Below are positions 36,743 to 47,709 of a DNA stretch of 64,000 nucleotides, one piece after another; within the stretch, counting starts at the first letter, position 1; every line of letters starts with the position of its first letter. Location: contig NZ_KB235914.1 in assembly GCF_000332175.1 (NCBI RefSeq), forward strand, positions 3,778,868-3,842,867. Direction: 5' to 3'. The notes under the pieces are model-generated. The model worked only from the letters and a program-made list of their open reading frames with translations. It was not told the origin of the DNA and searched no databases. This stretch comes from Pseudanabaena sp. PCC 6802. GTDB taxonomy: Bacteria > Cyanobacteriota > Cyanobacteriia > Pseudanabaenales > Pseudanabaenaceae. The position numbers and the translations under genes are program-made.

Positions 36743-36941
36743 GGTATAGGGGGAGAGACGGCACTTGCCTACCATCATAGGTAGCTTTGGTTGTTATCGC
36801 GCAGCGATCGAGATCGCAGGTAGTATGCGATCTCGATCGCTAGTTTCCTCGACACTGAAGCATTAGGTTTTGCAGATTGCCAACCAGGACGAGGGCAGTA
36901 AAGAATGGAATTAGAGAACGGAAAGGCGATCGCCGCAGTAT

Positions 36942-37505
36942 TCACACCAACAACCAATCAAACAAATCCTTGACCGTAAGCTTTAGCTCGCTTGCAAACG
37001 GTGGCACTGGTAAAAGAGCTTCTGGCTCGTCAAATACCTCAGGTTCCTGTCCGGGACGATAGACAAATATAGTTTTCTCCTCCGGATCGATGAGCCACCC
37101 CATCAAAGTGCCATGCTTCAAACAATGCAAAATATTTTTGGTCACCCTCGTGTGACTCTGGTCGGGTGAAAGAATCTCAATTGTCCAGTCCGGCGGGATG
37201 AGAAATGCATTAGCTACGCCACCATTTTCCTTACGCGGGATGCGTTCCCAAATAAATACAGAGATATCGGGTACAGTTGACCGTCCACCAAAGGTACACC
37301 GCAGTTCTGAGAAAGCTCGTGCAATTCGCTTAGGTCGGAGAATTGCGTTGATTGCCGATGCGAAATCAGTTTGAATGGCGCTATGTTCTCCTTGGGGCAT
37401 TGGTTTCTGAATAATTTGACCATTAATGTACTCGCTGGCAGGTTTCGTTTCTGGTTGTCGCAGAAACTCCTCCAATGTTAAAACTCTAGAAGGTGTCTGT
37501 ACCAT
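36942..37505 (-). CDS. Uma2-family (DUF820) nuclease-fold protein
   Basis: A 187-aa protein of the very expanded cyanobacterial Uma2 family, predicted to have a PD-(D/E)XK restriction-endonuclease-like fold: LTLEEFLRQPE, ASEYINGQII, VPDISVFIW and PPDWTIEILSPDQS, the last carrying the Asp/Glu metal ligands. ATG at 37505 (MVQTPSRV) is chosen; other in-frame starts are ATG 37511 and TTG 37532. No function has been established for most members. Confidence 0.88.
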   Translation of the reverse strand: MVQTPSRVLTLEEFLRQPETKPASEYINGQIIQKPMPQGEHSAIQTDFASAINAILRPKRIARAFSELRCTFGGRSTVPDISVFIWERIPRKENGGVANAFLIPPDWTIEILSPDQSHTRVTKNILHCLKHGTLMGWLIDPEEKTIFVYRPGQEPEVFDEPEALLPVPPFASELKLTVKDLFDWLLV

Positions 37506-37608
37506 AATCATCGCGATCGCTAGTTGCTTCAACTCATTTTACAACTACTACCCGCTTTGCCAAGCGTATAATGGGTTAAACCGCCAGTAACTTGAACTGC
37601 TCGCAACA

Positions 37609-39498
37609 TCAAGCCTTGATTCCCGTTTGTACGCGCCATAGATTGGCGTAGATTCCTTGTCGATCTAGTAAGTCTTCATGCCTTCCCTGCTCGGCGATAC
37701 GCCCCCGATCCATGACATAGATCCGATCGGCATCGCGGACGGTAGAGAGACGGTGGGCGATCGCGATCGTGGTGCGATTTGCCGTGATTTGTTCTAGAGA
37801 TTTTTGGATGGCTGCTTCGGTTTCGTTATCTACAGCGGAGGTGGCTTCGTCTAAAATCAGGACAGCCGGATCGCGCAGGACGGCACGGGCGATCGCTAGG
37901 CGCTGCCGCTGACCGCCGGATAGCTTTTGACCGCGCTCTCCCACAATCGTATCGTAGCCTTCGGGTAATTGCTCGATAAATTCATGGGCTTCTGCTACTT
38001 TAGCTGCCTGTACGATCTCGTCAACAGTAGCATCAAAACTGCCGTAGGCAATATTTTCCAATACCGAACCGTGAAAGAGAAAGACATCCTGACTGACCCA
38101 GCCGATGCAGGAGCGCAACTCTTGTAATTGCAAGTCTCGAATATCGATCCCATCTAAGGTAATTTTGCCCTCAGTCACTTCATATAGGCGCATAATCAGC
38201 TTTACCAGCGTACTTTTGCCAGATCCAGTCGCGCCTACTACCGCGATCGTTTTGCCAGCCGGTACGTGCAGCGACAGATCGCTAACCACTGGGAAACCTT
38301 TTCTATAGGAGAAATTTACATGGTGGAACTCGATTTCACCGCGCACTTTGTATTTGTGTTTATATCCATTCGAGGTGCTTCCGTTAACTTCGGATGTGCG
38401 AGCGTAGGAATTCCGCTCGGAGATATAGCGATCGGATAGTGGAAATGATAGATGTCTGGAGGGAATCTCAATCGGTGTATCCAGGAGATTCATGGCGCGG
38501 TTGGTGGAAGCCATGGCACGCTGGTACTGGTCGAGGGTTTCGCCCAGGCGAGTGAGCGGCCAGAGCAACCGCTGCGTTAGAAATACCATGACGCTATAGG
38601 CACCAACAGCAAGTCTGCCAGCTTCCACTTCCAAACCGCCAAATAGTAACGTAGCGATAAATCCCACGAAGACGATAATGCGAATTAGGGGCACGAATGC
38701 GGCACTTAGAGCGATCGCGCGTCGGTTGCTCTGGCGATATCTTTCGCTTTCGGCGGCAATGCGTTTCTGCTCGTAATCTTCTGTGGTGAAGCTTTTGATC
38801 GTGGTAATGCCACTGAGATTATTGGATAGCTGTGCGTTCAGTAGACCGACTTTTTCGCGCACGTCGGCATAACGGGGGGCTAGAAGTTTTTGGAAAGCGA
38901 TCGAACCCCAGAGAATAAATGGCATGGGTAACATCGCCATCCAGGCGACACCCGGCGCTAGTATAAAGAACGCCACACCAATAATAATTACCGTGGTTGC
39001 TACTTGCAGTACCTCATTCGCGCCGCCATCGAGGAATCTCTCCAGTTGATTGATGTCGTCGCTCAGAATTGCCATCAAGTTACCTGTATTGCGCTCCTCA
39101 AAAAAGGATAGTTCCAATTGTTGCAGGTGTCCGTAGGCATCGAGGCGGAGATTGTGTTGAATATTTTGCGCCAGGTTTCGCCAGAGTCGGGCATAGGCAT
39201 ACTGAAATGCCGATTCCAATCCCCAGACAACTGCACTGGCAAGCGAGATTACTATTAGTTGCCACCATACCTCTTTAATGCCCCAGATGCCCAAGAGGGA
39301 ATTCTGTCTTTGTACGACCGTGTCAACTGCCGTCCCAATTAATGCAGGTGGAGCCAGATCGAATAGTTTATTCAAAATGGAGCAACTACTAGCTAGGGCA
39401 ATTTGACGGTTATAGGCATGACCGTAATTCAGCAGTCGTACTAGGGGATGCGGTAATTTCTGGGATGTATCGGATTTGGTAGAAAGGGGCGATCGCAT
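37609..39498 (-). CDS. ABC-type multidrug/lipid exporter (MsbA-like)
   Basis: A 629-aa half-transporter with an N-terminal six-helix membrane domain (about residues 30-340) and a C-terminal nucleotide-binding domain: Walker [10 protein letters not shown], signature [14 protein letters not shown], Walker [12 protein letters not shown], and H-loop [10 protein letters not shown]. It works as a homodimer or heterodimer to export lipids, drugs or peptides. It lies 15 bp downstream of ribBA on the same strand, so the two may share a transcript, though their functions are unrelated. Confidence 0.94.
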   Translation of the reverse strand: MRSPLSTKSDTSQKLPHPLVRLLNYGHAYNRQIALASSCSILNKLFDLAPPALIGTAVDTVVQRQNSLLGIWGIKEVWWQLIVISLASAVVWGLESAFQYAYARLWRNLAQNIQHNLRLDAYGHLQQLELSFFEERNTGNLMAILSDDINQLERFLDGGANEVLQVATTVIIIGVAFFILAPGVAWMAMLPMPFILWGSIAFQKLLAPRYADVREKVGLLNAQLSNNLSGITTIKSFTTEDYEQKRIAAESERYRQSNRRAIALSAAFVPLIRIIVFVGFIATLLFGGLEVEAGRLAVGAYSVMVFLTQRLLWPLTRLGETLDQYQRAMASTNRAMNLLDTPIEIPSRHLSFPLSDRYISERNSYARTSEVNGSTSNGYKHKYKVRGEIEFHHVNFSYRKGFPVVSDLSLHVPAGKTIAVVGATGSGKSTLVKLIMRLYEVTEGKITLDGIDIRDLQLQELRSCIGWVSQDVFLFHGSVLENIAYGSFDATVDEIVQAAKVAEAHEFIEQLPEGYDTIVGERGQKLSGGQRQRLAIARAVLRDPAVLILDEATSAVDNETEAAIQKSLEQITANRTTIAIAHRLSTVRDADRIYVMDRGRIAEQGRHEDLLDRQGIYANLWRVQTGIKA

Positions 39499-39513
39499 GT
39501 CAGCTAATTGTTC

Positions 39514-41226
39514 CTAGGCACGGGGATAAATTTGCTTGTATTGGTAGGTAATACCTGGTTGCCACTCGATCTGAGGATCGAAGTTTTGTTCGTAGCTGCC
39601 ATTATTAGCTGCATTAGTCATATCGGTTGACGATCGCAAAGATGCCAAGACAGACTGGGGACTGGCGACGAAGAACTTAAATTCGATCGCGTCAGGTAGT
39701 TGAGTTAGCGCGTTCAGTACCTGGGCGATCGCCTGGCGATAGGGGTGTTCCAGGTGCGCGTACCAATCACCCACATTTGTATTGGCAACATCGAGTCCAA
39801 GATGCACGATCGTACACTGCGGTGCGGTCAAAGTTGCTAAGGGAGAGCCAGCATGATAGGCGACCCCAAATCGGGCAGCGGCGGCGAGCGATACTTCTTC
39901 TTGCATGAGTAGATCGGCTCCATGGGCGAGCGATCGCAGTTTATCTTGACCTCGATCGCCATAGTCAGTACCTGGGGGCATAGACCAGCGCACAAACAGG
40001 GTAATTAGTCTGGTTTGCAGTAAGAGGTGTCCTAGTTTTTCGGCCTTAGTTTCCAGGTAGCGCAGATTATATTCATTAGTTTCGATCAAGAGGGGCAGGC
40101 GACCGACCACCTCAATCCCAAACCCCTTAAGACCGGCAATTTTACGCGGGTTATTCGTAATCAGGCGCATCCGTCGCACGCCCAGATCGTATAAAATCTG
40201 CCCGCCCACGCCATAGGTGCGCAGATCCGGCGCAAAGCCCAAGCGTTCGTTGGCTTCCACCGTATCTAAGCCCAAATCCTGGAGCGAATAGGCTTTGAGT
40301 TTGTTAATCAGGCCAATGCCTCGACCTTCCTGACGCAGATAAACTACTACGCCCGCGCCCGCATATTCGATCATTTTGAGCGCGCTTTGCAACTGCCCCC
40401 GACAGTCGCAGCGCAGGGAACCCAAGGCATCACCCGTCAGGCACTCTGAATGCACGCGCACGATTACTTCTCGATTGGGGAACTGACTGGGATCGCCCTT
40501 GACAATGGCAACGTGTTCGGTGTTGTCCAAACTGTTGCGGTAAGCATAAATGTCGAAGTCCCCAAACTGCGAGGGTAGCTTGGCAACTGTCTCGCGGTGT
40601 ACAAACCGTTCGTGTTCCAAGCGATAGCTAATCAGATCGGCAATACTGATCAGCTTAAGGTTGTGCTTCTTGGCATATTCGATCAACTCCGGTAGGCGTG
40701 CCATCGAGCCGTTATCATTTTGAATTTCGCAGATTACGCCCGCTGGATATAACCCTGCCAGGCGTGCCAAGTCTACAGCAGCTTCCGTGTGCCCCGCCCG
40801 CTTGAGCACGCCACCATCGCGACTCCGCAGCGGAAAAATATGACCGGGGCGGCGCAGATCGTCGGGCTTGGTACTGGCGTGGATTGCTACCTGGATCGTG
40901 CGCGAGCGATCGTCGGCAGAAATACCAGTAGATGTCCCCACTTTGGCATCGATGCTAACTGTAAAAGCAGTTTGGTGGCTATCAGTGTTTCGATTTACCA
41001 TGAGGGGCAGATCTAGCTCGTCGAGGCGATCGCCTGTCATGGCTAAACAAATTAAACCTCTAGCATGGGTAGCCATGAAATTAATCATTTCTGGCGTGGC
41101 AAACTGGGCAGCACCCACCAGATCGCCTTCATTTTCACGATTTTCATCATCGACTACGACAATCGTGCGCCCTGACTGTAGATCGTGCAGGGCTTCGGGG
41201 ATCGGATCGAACAGAAACTGTTGCAA
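39514..41226 (-). CDS. ribBA: RibBA: DHBP synthase / GTP cyclohydrolase II
   Basis: A bifunctional enzyme at the start of riboflavin synthesis. The N-terminal RibB domain makes 3,4-dihydroxy-2-butanone 4-phosphate ([21 protein letters not shown]). The RibA domain opens GTP ([23 protein letters not shown] with the zinc cysteines, and [10 protein letters not shown]). At 570 aa it has a C-terminal extension of about 150 residues beyond RibA, common in cyanobacteria and of unknown role. The open frame begins with TTG at 41226; there is no upstream in-frame ATG. Confidence 0.95.
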   Translation of the reverse strand: MQQFLFDPIPEALHDLQSGRTIVVVDDENRENEGDLVGAAQFATPEMINFMATHARGLICLAMTGDRLDELDLPLMVNRNTDSHQTAFTVSIDAKVGTSTGISADDRSRTIQVAIHASTKPDDLRRPGHIFPLRSRDGGVLKRAGHTEAAVDLARLAGLYPAGVICEIQNDNGSMARLPELIEYAKKHNLKLISIADLISYRLEHERFVHRETVAKLPSQFGDFDIYAYRNSLDNTEHVAIVKGDPSQFPNREVIVRVHSECLTGDALGSLRCDCRGQLQSALKMIEYAGAGVVVYLRQEGRGIGLINKLKAYSLQDLGLDTVEANERLGFAPDLRTYGVGGQILYDLGVRRMRLITNNPRKIAGLKGFGIEVVGRLPLLIETNEYNLRYLETKAEKLGHLLLQTRLITLFVRWSMPPGTDYGDRGQDKLRSLAHGADLLMQEEVSLAAAARFGVAYHAGSPLATLTAPQCTIVHLGLDVANTNVGDWYAHLEHPYRQAIAQVLNALTQLPDAIEFKFFVASPQSVLASLRSSTDMTNAANNGSYEQNFDPQIEWQPGITYQYKQIYPRA

Positions 41227-41390
41227 GGCTATATTATGTAAGGCTGTTTAAAATTACCTGCTTTCATCATAATCAATATTCGCAGCACCCAAAAAGTAAT
41301 GTCGTGTAGTTACAAATACCCAATATTATCTAGTAGACAATTCACAATAGAAGGTATTATTGCTTAAGTCCAAAAGGAGAACTAACATTT

Positions 41391-42350
41391 ATGATGCGTG
41401 TACTGGCATTGGTTCCAGGCGGGATAGGCGATCAGATTTTGTTTTTCCCCACCCTCGATAGCCTTAAACAGCAATATCCACAGGCAAGTATAGATGTTAT
41501 CGTTGAGCCTCGTTCTGCTGGTGCCTACAGAGTTTGCACGTCAGTCAATAAGATCTGGCAATTTGACTTTAAAGACATGAATAGCTTGGCCGATTGGGGC
41601 AATCTGCTAGGTAATATTCGCGATCGCGAGTACGATGCGGTCATTTCCCTCGGCAAGGGTTTTTCTGTAGATTTCTTTCTATGGTTGACAGGTATTCCCA
41701 AGAGAATATCGTATGCTAGTGCGGGGAACATGTTTCTCTCGCAGCCCGTATCGCTTAATGAAAGGCAGTATGTAGCCGTTACTTACCACGACCTTTTGAA
41801 GGGATTAGACATCAATACTGACTGCCCTCCCATTCAGATCAAGGTTCCCAAGAGCGATCTTGACTGGGCCGCTAAAGAGCAACAGAACCTGGGGATTCAA
41901 GGCAGTGGCTATATTCTGCTCCATCCCGGCGTAAGTGCATTCGCTAAGTCAAGAGGAACAGATATTTATCCGGTAGATAACTGGGTGGCGATCGCGCAAG
42001 CCATCCAAACCAAGCTGCCCGGTATTCCCATCCTTCTGCTCCAGGAACCGGGCAATCGCGACGTAACAACACAGATTGCCGCGAAACTACCTCAAGCCCT
42101 GGCGATCTCTCCACCGGATATCGGTAAGCTCGCTGCGACGATTGCCGCCGCCAATTTACTGCTCTGTACGGATAGTACGCCCATGCACCTCGCAGTAGCA
42201 GTAGGAACTAATCTCGTTGCCTTGTTCAGTACTACAGAGCCGGAACGCTTGCTACCCCAAGACAAACGTTTTATGTCGGTTAAAGCTCCAGCAGGTAACC
42301 CCCTTAGCGCGATCGCGCCTCAAGAAGTGCTAGCTAAAATATTTCCATAG
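41391..42350 (+). CDS. Family-9 glycosyltransferase (heptosyltransferase-like)
   Basis: A 319-aa GT-B enzyme: LALVPGGIGDQILFFPTL is the family N-terminal signature. The C-terminal nucleotide-sugar site appears in YILLHPGVSAF and LLLCTDSTPMHLAVAVG. Such enzymes transfer heptose or other sugars to LPS core. ATG at 41391, with a second ATG at the next codon, follows an AAGGAG Shine-Dalgarno sequence. It is divergent from ribBA over 165 bp. Confidence 0.92.
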   Translation: MMRVLALVPGGIGDQILFFPTLDSLKQQYPQASIDVIVEPRSAGAYRVCTSVNKIWQFDFKDMNSLADWGNLLGNIRDREYDAVISLGKGFSVDFFLWLTGIPKRISYASAGNMFLSQPVSLNERQYVAVTYHDLLKGLDINTDCPPIQIKVPKSDLDWAAKEQQNLGIQGSGYILLHPGVSAFAKSRGTDIYPVDNWVAIAQAIQTKLPGIPILLLQEPGNRDVTTQIAAKLPQALAISPPDIGKLAATIAAANLLLCTDSTPMHLAVAVGTNLVALFSTTEPERLLPQDKRFMSVKAPAGNPLSAIAPQEVLAKIFP

Positions 42351-42386
42351 GGATAGTGCTATCTCTGAACTTTGTCCTAAAACCAT

Positions 42387-43937
42387 TCATCCCCGAATTA
42401 CAGTAATCTCCCGACCATGAGATGTTTCCGCTGTTTCTGTAGTGGTGCGCTCCTCAATCGGTGGGAGGTGAGATCGGCGATCGAAAATTACCAACCACCC
42501 CGATGTTAGCCCCAATCTTCCCAAATAACTATCCAATTGCTCCAGACCTGCTGCTAGAGGATCGGGACGGCGATCGCGCCATACTTTCAGTTCAAGTCCC
42601 AATGTCACGTCCCCATAACGCAAACATAGATCCATGCGGTCGGAGCCAATCGCATATTCGCGTTCTAAGGTGCCACCACCATTCACAACTCGATGGAGAA
42701 ATGCCATTAACACCAAATGGGGGGCAATCTCGTGGTAAGCTGCGCTATTGAGCATAGGTTCGCCATGTTGTCGCCAAAAACGAAGAAAGGATTGAAGTAA
42801 GGCTCCAGGATTTAGTTCGCCGTCTGGTTGCAACCAGGTTGGGCTAATCGTTGGCAGGCTATCCTGCGAGCTTTGGGCTAAGGCACGGGGAATGACTTCT
42901 CGATAAATTGGATTTGCAATTACCAACCCCCCAAATCCATCTCGCTGGATCAATCCTAAATCGATTAAATAGCGGCGGTCATCATCGGGTGTATCGCCTA
43001 AAAGTTGACCTGCAAGAATAGGTTCCACGATCGACTTTACCCTAGGTTCTCGCAGTCGTTCTGCCAGACTATCCAGGTGCGTGTCTTGTCTTTGAATGAG
43101 AATCTCTTTGGCTCGATCGATTACTTCTAATGTAACGGGTATCGTGGGATCTGGCACTATAGTTTGCACGGCTTGACGAGCGATCGCATTGACTAACCAA
43201 GGTTGCCCTTGTGTCAGTTCATAGGCACGGGCAATCGCTTCTGATGTAAATGACTGTCCCGTATCAGAGGTATGCTGCTGATAGAGTTGCGCTACTTCTA
43301 CCTCAGTAAAATTCCGCAAGGTGAGCGATTCTACTTTTATATTGAAGGGACTTGAAGTATTCAGGCGATCGCTCTCACTGGTGGCGATTTTGTAGTCCCG
43401 CACATCACGCAGACCGACCAGTGCTACGCTTTGAGGAAAGCGATCGGGTCTTTTCCCATAACCATCGCGCAGTTGTCTTAGCACCGATAATAGCGTTTGT
43501 CCTTGCAGAGCATCGATTTCGTCAATAAAAACTATTAAAGGGCGAGGACATTTGTTTGACCAGGATCGCAATGCCGATCTAATACCCTGACCTGGTTCTA
43601 CAGGCTCCCATTGAGGTGGGGCTAGCTCAATGGGGAGAGAGTCCTCCGCATTTTCATACCACGAACGCAAAATCGCCCGTTCGGCTGCGCCAATGTCATC
43701 GCCAAAAGGTGCCCCACCTTCAACTGTTACCATCACAGCCGCATACCGTCCTCGTGCCGTTAGCTGTTGCGCCAGAGTAGTTATGGCAGTGGTTTTTCCA
43801 GTTTGACGAGGTGCGTGGATGACGAAGTAGCTCTGCTGGTCAATCAGATCCTGCACCTGTGGCAGGCGATCGAGCGGAGCCAGCATGTAATGGATATCAG
43901 GCTTACAGGGGCCAGCAGTGTTAAACCAGCGGGACAT
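42387..43937 (-). CDS. AAA ATPase with C-terminal PD-(D/E)XK-like domain
   Basis: The 516-aa protein has an AAA ATPase domain (Walker A APRQTGKTTA near residue 45, Walker B LIVFIDEIDAL near residue 136) of the type found in STAND-like and archaeal ATPases, and a helical middle. The C-terminal ~110 residues have the pattern DRMDLCLRYG, then LGLELKVWRD, resembling the Asp-(x)n-Glu-x-Lys of PD-(D/E)XK nucleases. The nuclease-like part is inferred; the conserved lysine is present. Its role is unknown. Similar proteins are common in cyanobacteria and often lie next to no partner, as here. Confidence 0.82.
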   Translation of the reverse strand: MSRWFNTAGPCKPDIHYMLAPLDRLPQVQDLIDQQSYFVIHAPRQTGKTTAITTLAQQLTARGRYAAVMVTVEGGAPFGDDIGAAERAILRSWYENAEDSLPIELAPPQWEPVEPGQGIRSALRSWSNKCPRPLIVFIDEIDALQGQTLLSVLRQLRDGYGKRPDRFPQSVALVGLRDVRDYKIATSESDRLNTSSPFNIKVESLTLRNFTEVEVAQLYQQHTSDTGQSFTSEAIARAYELTQGQPWLVNAIARQAVQTIVPDPTIPVTLEVIDRAKEILIQRQDTHLDSLAERLREPRVKSIVEPILAGQLLGDTPDDDRRYLIDLGLIQRDGFGGLVIANPIYREVIPRALAQSSQDSLPTISPTWLQPDGELNPGALLQSFLRFWRQHGEPMLNSAAYHEIAPHLVLMAFLHRVVNGGGTLEREYAIGSDRMDLCLRYGDVTLGLELKVWRDRRPDPLAAGLEQLDSYLGRLGLTSGWLVIFDRRSHLPPIEERTTTETAETSHGREITVIRG

Positions 43938-44006
43938 GGGTAAAAAGGCAATCTTGATGCTTCTATAGTACCTGGTTTACCTGAGATTGCGTTTTCGACA
44001 TTTTGC

Positions 44007-45803
44007 CTACTTGCCTTTCTCTTTCTCAGTGGATATCACTTTTACGTGCAGTTCCTTCAATTGGGACTCATCAACCGGGGCGGGAGCATCGGTGAGTAAA
44101 TCCCTTGCCTGCTGGGTTTTGGGAAATGCGATGACCTCGCGAATGGAATCCGCTCCAGCGAGAAGCATTACCAGTCGATCTAGTCCGTAGGCAATGCCGC
44201 CATGCGGTGGCGTGCCGTATTCAAACGCTTCTAGTAAAAAGCCAAATTTCTCCTTTGCTTCTTCTGGCGATAAGCCGATCGCAGCGAATACCTGTTCCTG
44301 CACGTCGCGTTGATAAATGCGGAGGGAGCCGCCACCGATTTCGAGACCGTTGTAGACGATATCGTAGGCGATCGCCCTGGTCTCAATTGAGAGCGATTTG
44401 CCAGCTAAGTCTTCAGGATTGGGTGCTGTGAAGGGATGGTGAATCGCTTCTAAGCGTTTCTCATCGGCATTCCATTCAAACATGGGGAAGTCAGTAATCC
44501 AAAGGATATTAATTTTGTCGGGATCGATGAGGTTCAACTCCTGACCTAGAGCTAAGCGCAGGCGATTGAGCGATTCATTGACGATACCTTTATTGCCAGC
44601 CCCGAATAGCAGCAAAGTACCTGGTTCTGCTCCCGTGCGTTGGAATAGTTCAGTTTTTTGTGCGGCAGTGAGATTATCCTTAATCGCGCCGATGGTTTCA
44701 ATCTCGCCGCCGTCGCGCACGCGGATATAGGCAAGACCCTTAGCACCGTACTGCGCTGCCAGATTTGCCAGGTCGCCGCCGGGCTTAATACGGGTATTGG
44801 AAATGGTGCTGTCGCCGCCGGGAATTGGCAGGACTTTGACAATGCCGCCACTGGCGATCGCGCCGGAAAATACCTTAAATCCAGAATTGGCAAATAGATC
44901 GGAGACATCGACCAGTTCCAGCCCAAAGCGGGTATCGGGGCGATCGCAACCGTAGCGATCCATTGCCTCCGCGTAGGTCATGCGCGGAAATGGCGGCAGT
45001 TCGATCCCCTTAATCTCGCGGAAGATATGCTTGACCAGTTCTTCATTGAGAGCCAGAATCTCTTCTTGAGACATGAAACTCATCTCCATGTCTAGCTGCG
45101 TAAATTCCGGCTGGCGATCGGCTCTCAGATCCTCATCGCGGAAGCAGCGGGCAATCTGATAGTAGCGATCGCAACCGCCCACCATCAGCAACTGTTTGAA
45201 TAGCTGTGGCGACTGGGGCAGCGCGTACCACTGGCCGGGGTTGGTACGACTGGGCACGAGGTAGTCGCGCGCCCCTTCCGGCGTAGCGCGGCAGAGCATG
45301 GGGGTTTCGATCTCCATAAAGCCGCACCGATCCTCCAGGTAGCGGCGGATGGTTTTCACGACCCGCGCCCGTAACTGCAAATTGTTTGCCAGCTTTTCGC
45401 TGCGCATGTCCAGGTATCGGTACTTGAGCCGTATTTCTTCCCGCACGCTCTCTGTATCGGACAGGACGAAGGGCAGGGTTTTCTGCACGGGATTGAGCAG
45501 CTCGATCGACTCGGCGTATACCTCAATTTCGCCAGTGGCAATTTTAGGATTGATCGAATCGGCGGGACGCTGCGTGACCTTCCCGGTCACCCGTATGACA
45601 TATTCACTGCGCATGTCATTGGCAGTTTCGTAGGAAGCAGGCGTACGACCGATATCGCTGACAACCTGGATGATGCCGGTGCGATCGCGCAGATCTAGAA
45701 AAATCACGCCACCTTGATCTCGCTTGCGATTTACCCAACCACAGAGGCTAACGGATTTACCAATATGTTCGGCGTGGAGAAGGCCACAGTAATGGGTACG
45801 CAT
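44007..45803 (-). CDS. aspS: Aspartyl-tRNA synthetase
   Basis: A class II synthetase of bacterial type, 598 aa, with an N-terminal OB-fold anticodon domain ([20 protein letters not shown]), motif 2 ([22 protein letters not shown]), a GAD insertion domain and motif 3 ([12 protein letters not shown]). It may be discriminating or non-discriminating; the sequence does not decide. A 459-bp intergenic region lies upstream. Confidence 0.97.
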   Translation of the reverse strand: MRTHYCGLLHAEHIGKSVSLCGWVNRKRDQGGVIFLDLRDRTGIIQVVSDIGRTPASYETANDMRSEYVIRVTGKVTQRPADSINPKIATGEIEVYAESIELLNPVQKTLPFVLSDTESVREEIRLKYRYLDMRSEKLANNLQLRARVVKTIRRYLEDRCGFMEIETPMLCRATPEGARDYLVPSRTNPGQWYALPQSPQLFKQLLMVGGCDRYYQIARCFRDEDLRADRQPEFTQLDMEMSFMSQEEILALNEELVKHIFREIKGIELPPFPRMTYAEAMDRYGCDRPDTRFGLELVDVSDLFANSGFKVFSGAIASGGIVKVLPIPGGDSTISNTRIKPGGDLANLAAQYGAKGLAYIRVRDGGEIETIGAIKDNLTAAQKTELFQRTGAEPGTLLLFGAGNKGIVNESLNRLRLALGQELNLIDPDKINILWITDFPMFEWNADEKRLEAIHHPFTAPNPEDLAGKSLSIETRAIAYDIVYNGLEIGGGSLRIYQRDVQEQVFAAIGLSPEEAKEKFGFLLEAFEYGTPPHGGIAYGLDRLVMLLAGADSIREVIAFPKTQQARDLLTDAPAPVDESQLKELHVKVISTEKEKGK

Positions 45804-46263
45804 AGGAGTCGGTATCGGGACAGTTAAATATACAGCTTTAAGATTTTAGAATGCCTGGATTGCAATTAGATTATAACTTTCTCGATTTAGTCCCGTCTGT
45901 TAGCAATTAGTAGCGCTAGCCCTTAGATCGGTAATTAGATATTAATAATACGCGATGTGCAACTTTCCCCCATTACCCTCACCCTAAATTCCTCTCCCAG
46001 GGCGGGAACTGCTCCTAAAGTTGCGATCGCGTCGGGTTACGATAAATCTTGTGCCAAAGCCCCCTCAAGGCAAGCAGAACTTATTACAAAATATTTAAAA
46101 TAAAGTGACGTATCCTCCCCTATAATGACAATAATTATTACTTAGTGGTTGTCCTTAGACTGCAAAAGTTTATGTCTCGCTTAGCATTAAGCCTCTCTAG
46201 TTTGAGGTTAGCTCTAAGAATAACTGAAGTAGTTTGTCAATTGTTTATTTTTAGGACGATCGC
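45804..46263. other. Intergenic region between aspS and the iron permease operon
   Basis: This 460-bp region lacks any gene I can support. It contains a stretch around 45968-46013 (CCCTCACCCTAAAT-like, CTCTCCCAGGGCGG) that resembles a widespread non-coding repeat of cyanobacterial intergenic DNA. Further right is the putative promoter and Fur-like site described separately, then an AT-rich leader of about 120 bp before the GTG start. Confidence 0.6.
46121..46143 (+). promoter_or_regulatory. Candidate -10 and Fur-like box upstream of the iron permease operon
   Basis: TATAAT (46121-46126) is a perfect -10. It overlaps AATGACAATAATTATTACTT, a dyad centred on AATAATTATT. This resembles the Fur consensus (GATAATGATAATCATTATC). 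Because a predicted iron permease follows, a Fur repression site is a sensible inference; no binding is shown. Confidence 0.6.
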
Positions 46264-46650
46264 GTGGTAAAACAATCGCAATTTTCTTTTCTCCAACTTT
46301 CAGTGCCAGGACTTTTAGCTTGTTTAACAATCTTAGGTGGGTGCGCGGACAGTACGACAACCCCAACAGCCACTGCTCCCACACCAGCCAAAACTGAAGC
46401 TAGTTCTAAACAGACTGAGAAACCTGCTGCAACTCCCTCTAAGTCGGAGAAGTCAGCCAGGATTAATATCAACAAAGCTCCGATCGCGGAATTGGATAAG
46501 TTGGAACTTCCCGGCACAAAGCCATCTCTGTCAGAACGTATCCAAGGTGGCAGACCCTACAGCAACCCTGAAGATATGGTCAAGAAAAAAGTAATTTCCC
46601 AAGAGGAGTTTGACCTGATTAAGAATCTAGTTACAACTGAAGAGAAGTAA
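46264..46650 (+). CDS. Lipoprotein with helix-hairpin-helix motif
   Basis: A 128-aa protein starting with GTG at 46264. A signal sequence with a lipobox (LTILGGC, Cys27) is followed by a Thr/Pro/Lys-rich linker and a C-terminal helix-hairpin-helix region (ININKAPIAELDKLELPG, then GRPYSNPEDMVKKKVI). HhH motifs of ComEA type bind DNA, but here it is a short anchored protein. It is 12 bp upstream of the Ftr1 permease and almost certainly co-transcribed. Its contribution to iron uptake is unknown. Confidence 0.8.
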   Translation: MVKQSQFSFLQLSVPGLLACLTILGGCADSTTTPTATAPTPAKTEASSKQTEKPAATPSKSEKSARININKAPIAELDKLELPGTKPSLSERIQGGRPYSNPEDMVKKKVISQEEFDLIKNLVTTEEK

Positions 46651-46662
46651 GTAGGAGTAAAG

Positions 46663-47610
46663 ATGGATTTTAGTGCTGCACTTCCAACCTTCTTGATCGT
46701 ACTGAGAGAGGGAACAGAAGCTACTTTGATAGTTGGTATAGTTCTGGCTTATTTGAGTAAGGCGAAGCAGTCTTTCTTAAGTAAGTGGGTATGGCTGGGT
46801 GTAGCTGCTGGACTGTTTGCCAGTAGCGTGATGGGAGCGATCGCTCAAAAACTAATCGGTGGTTTCAGCGGCACCGTTTATTACTTAACCAAGGGCATCT
46901 TCTCCTTAGCTGCGATCTTCATGTTGAGTTGGATGTTGATCTGGATGACCCAACAGGCAAAAACTTTAAGGCAGCAAGTTCAGTCCAACGTCGAACATGC
47001 TCTTAGCGATCGCTCTTCAAATAAAGCGGGTTGGGCACTACTTACGCTAATTTTTGTCGCGGTTCTGAGAGAAGGAGCTGAGGCAGTTTTATTTATTGCC
47101 GGAGCCTTTAACCCAGATCTAAGCCAGTTCGGTTTGTCTCAGTATGCCCCAGCTATAGGCTGCGCCTTGGGAATTATTGGAGCGGCAGCCGTGGGTCTAG
47201 GAGTATTTAAATTTGGATTGAAGCTCAATATTCGTCTATTTTTTCAAGTCTTGGGCGTTATTCTGCTCCTGATCGTATCAGGACTGGTAATAACCTCACT
47301 TGCTGCCTTCGATCTAGCAAATACGATTGATAAAGTGAAAGACCCTATTACTGGAGCATATCAGTTTCTCGATCCACCCCAAAAGGTCTTTGGTTGGTTT
47401 ACCCTGGGACCGCAGATCTTAGATACGTCAGGGTTTCTTCCACAAGATAAAGTCCCTGGCATAATTTTTGCGACGTTGTTTGGCTATTCCGATAAGCTGC
47501 ACTCAGTTCAGCTAATAGCTTATGCGATCTTCCTTGTAACTACTGGTACTTTGTATTTTCGCTCCCTCTCAGGCAAACAAGTAATCCCAGCTATAGTAAG
47601 GTCGAGGTAG
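46663..47610 (+). CDS. Ftr1/EfeU-family iron permease
   Basis: A 315-aa integral membrane protein with the two duplicated REXXE motifs required for iron transport: REGTE at residues 15-19 and REGAE at residues 136-140, each in a transmembrane segment. It probably takes up ferric or ferrous iron with an oxidase partner, but no EfeO or EfeB homologue lies in the window. A terminator follows 22 bp after the stop codon. Confidence 0.93.
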   Translation: MDFSAALPTFLIVLREGTEATLIVGIVLAYLSKAKQSFLSKWVWLGVAAGLFASSVMGAIAQKLIGGFSGTVYYLTKGIFSLAAIFMLSWMLIWMTQQAKTLRQQVQSNVEHALSDRSSNKAGWALLTLIFVAVLREGAEAVLFIAGAFNPDLSQFGLSQYAPAIGCALGIIGAAAVGLGVFKFGLKLNIRLFFQVLGVILLLIVSGLVITSLAAFDLANTIDKVKDPITGAYQFLDPPQKVFGWFTLGPQILDTSGFLPQDKVPGIIFATLFGYSDKLHSVQLIAYAIFLVTTGTLYFRSLSGKQVIPAIVRSR

Positions 47611-47631
47611 ACCAGAATTTTTAATAAAAGT

Positions 47632-47662
47632 AAAAGCTGGGCATGTAAAGTGCCCAGCTTTT
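47632..47662. terminator. Bidirectional rho-independent terminator
   Basis: A perfect 12-bp stem (AAAAGCTGGGCA with TGCCCAGCTTTT) and a 7-nt loop, flanked by A- and T-rich tracts. It sits between two convergent genes and can serve both. Confidence 0.92.
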
Positions 47663-47709
47663 ATATTTTTTTGAACGATAACCCTGAAATTACAAGAAAT
47701 TACAACGAC

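Noticed and set aside
42351-42386. Weak hairpin AGGGATA/TATCTCT between converging genes
   Set aside because: Short stem with a mismatch and no T-run; not convincing as a terminator.
45968-46013. CCCTCACCCTAAA-type sequence upstream of the iron operon
   Set aside because: Resembles a common cyanobacterial intergenic motif but only one fragment is present, so no separate repeat is annotated.
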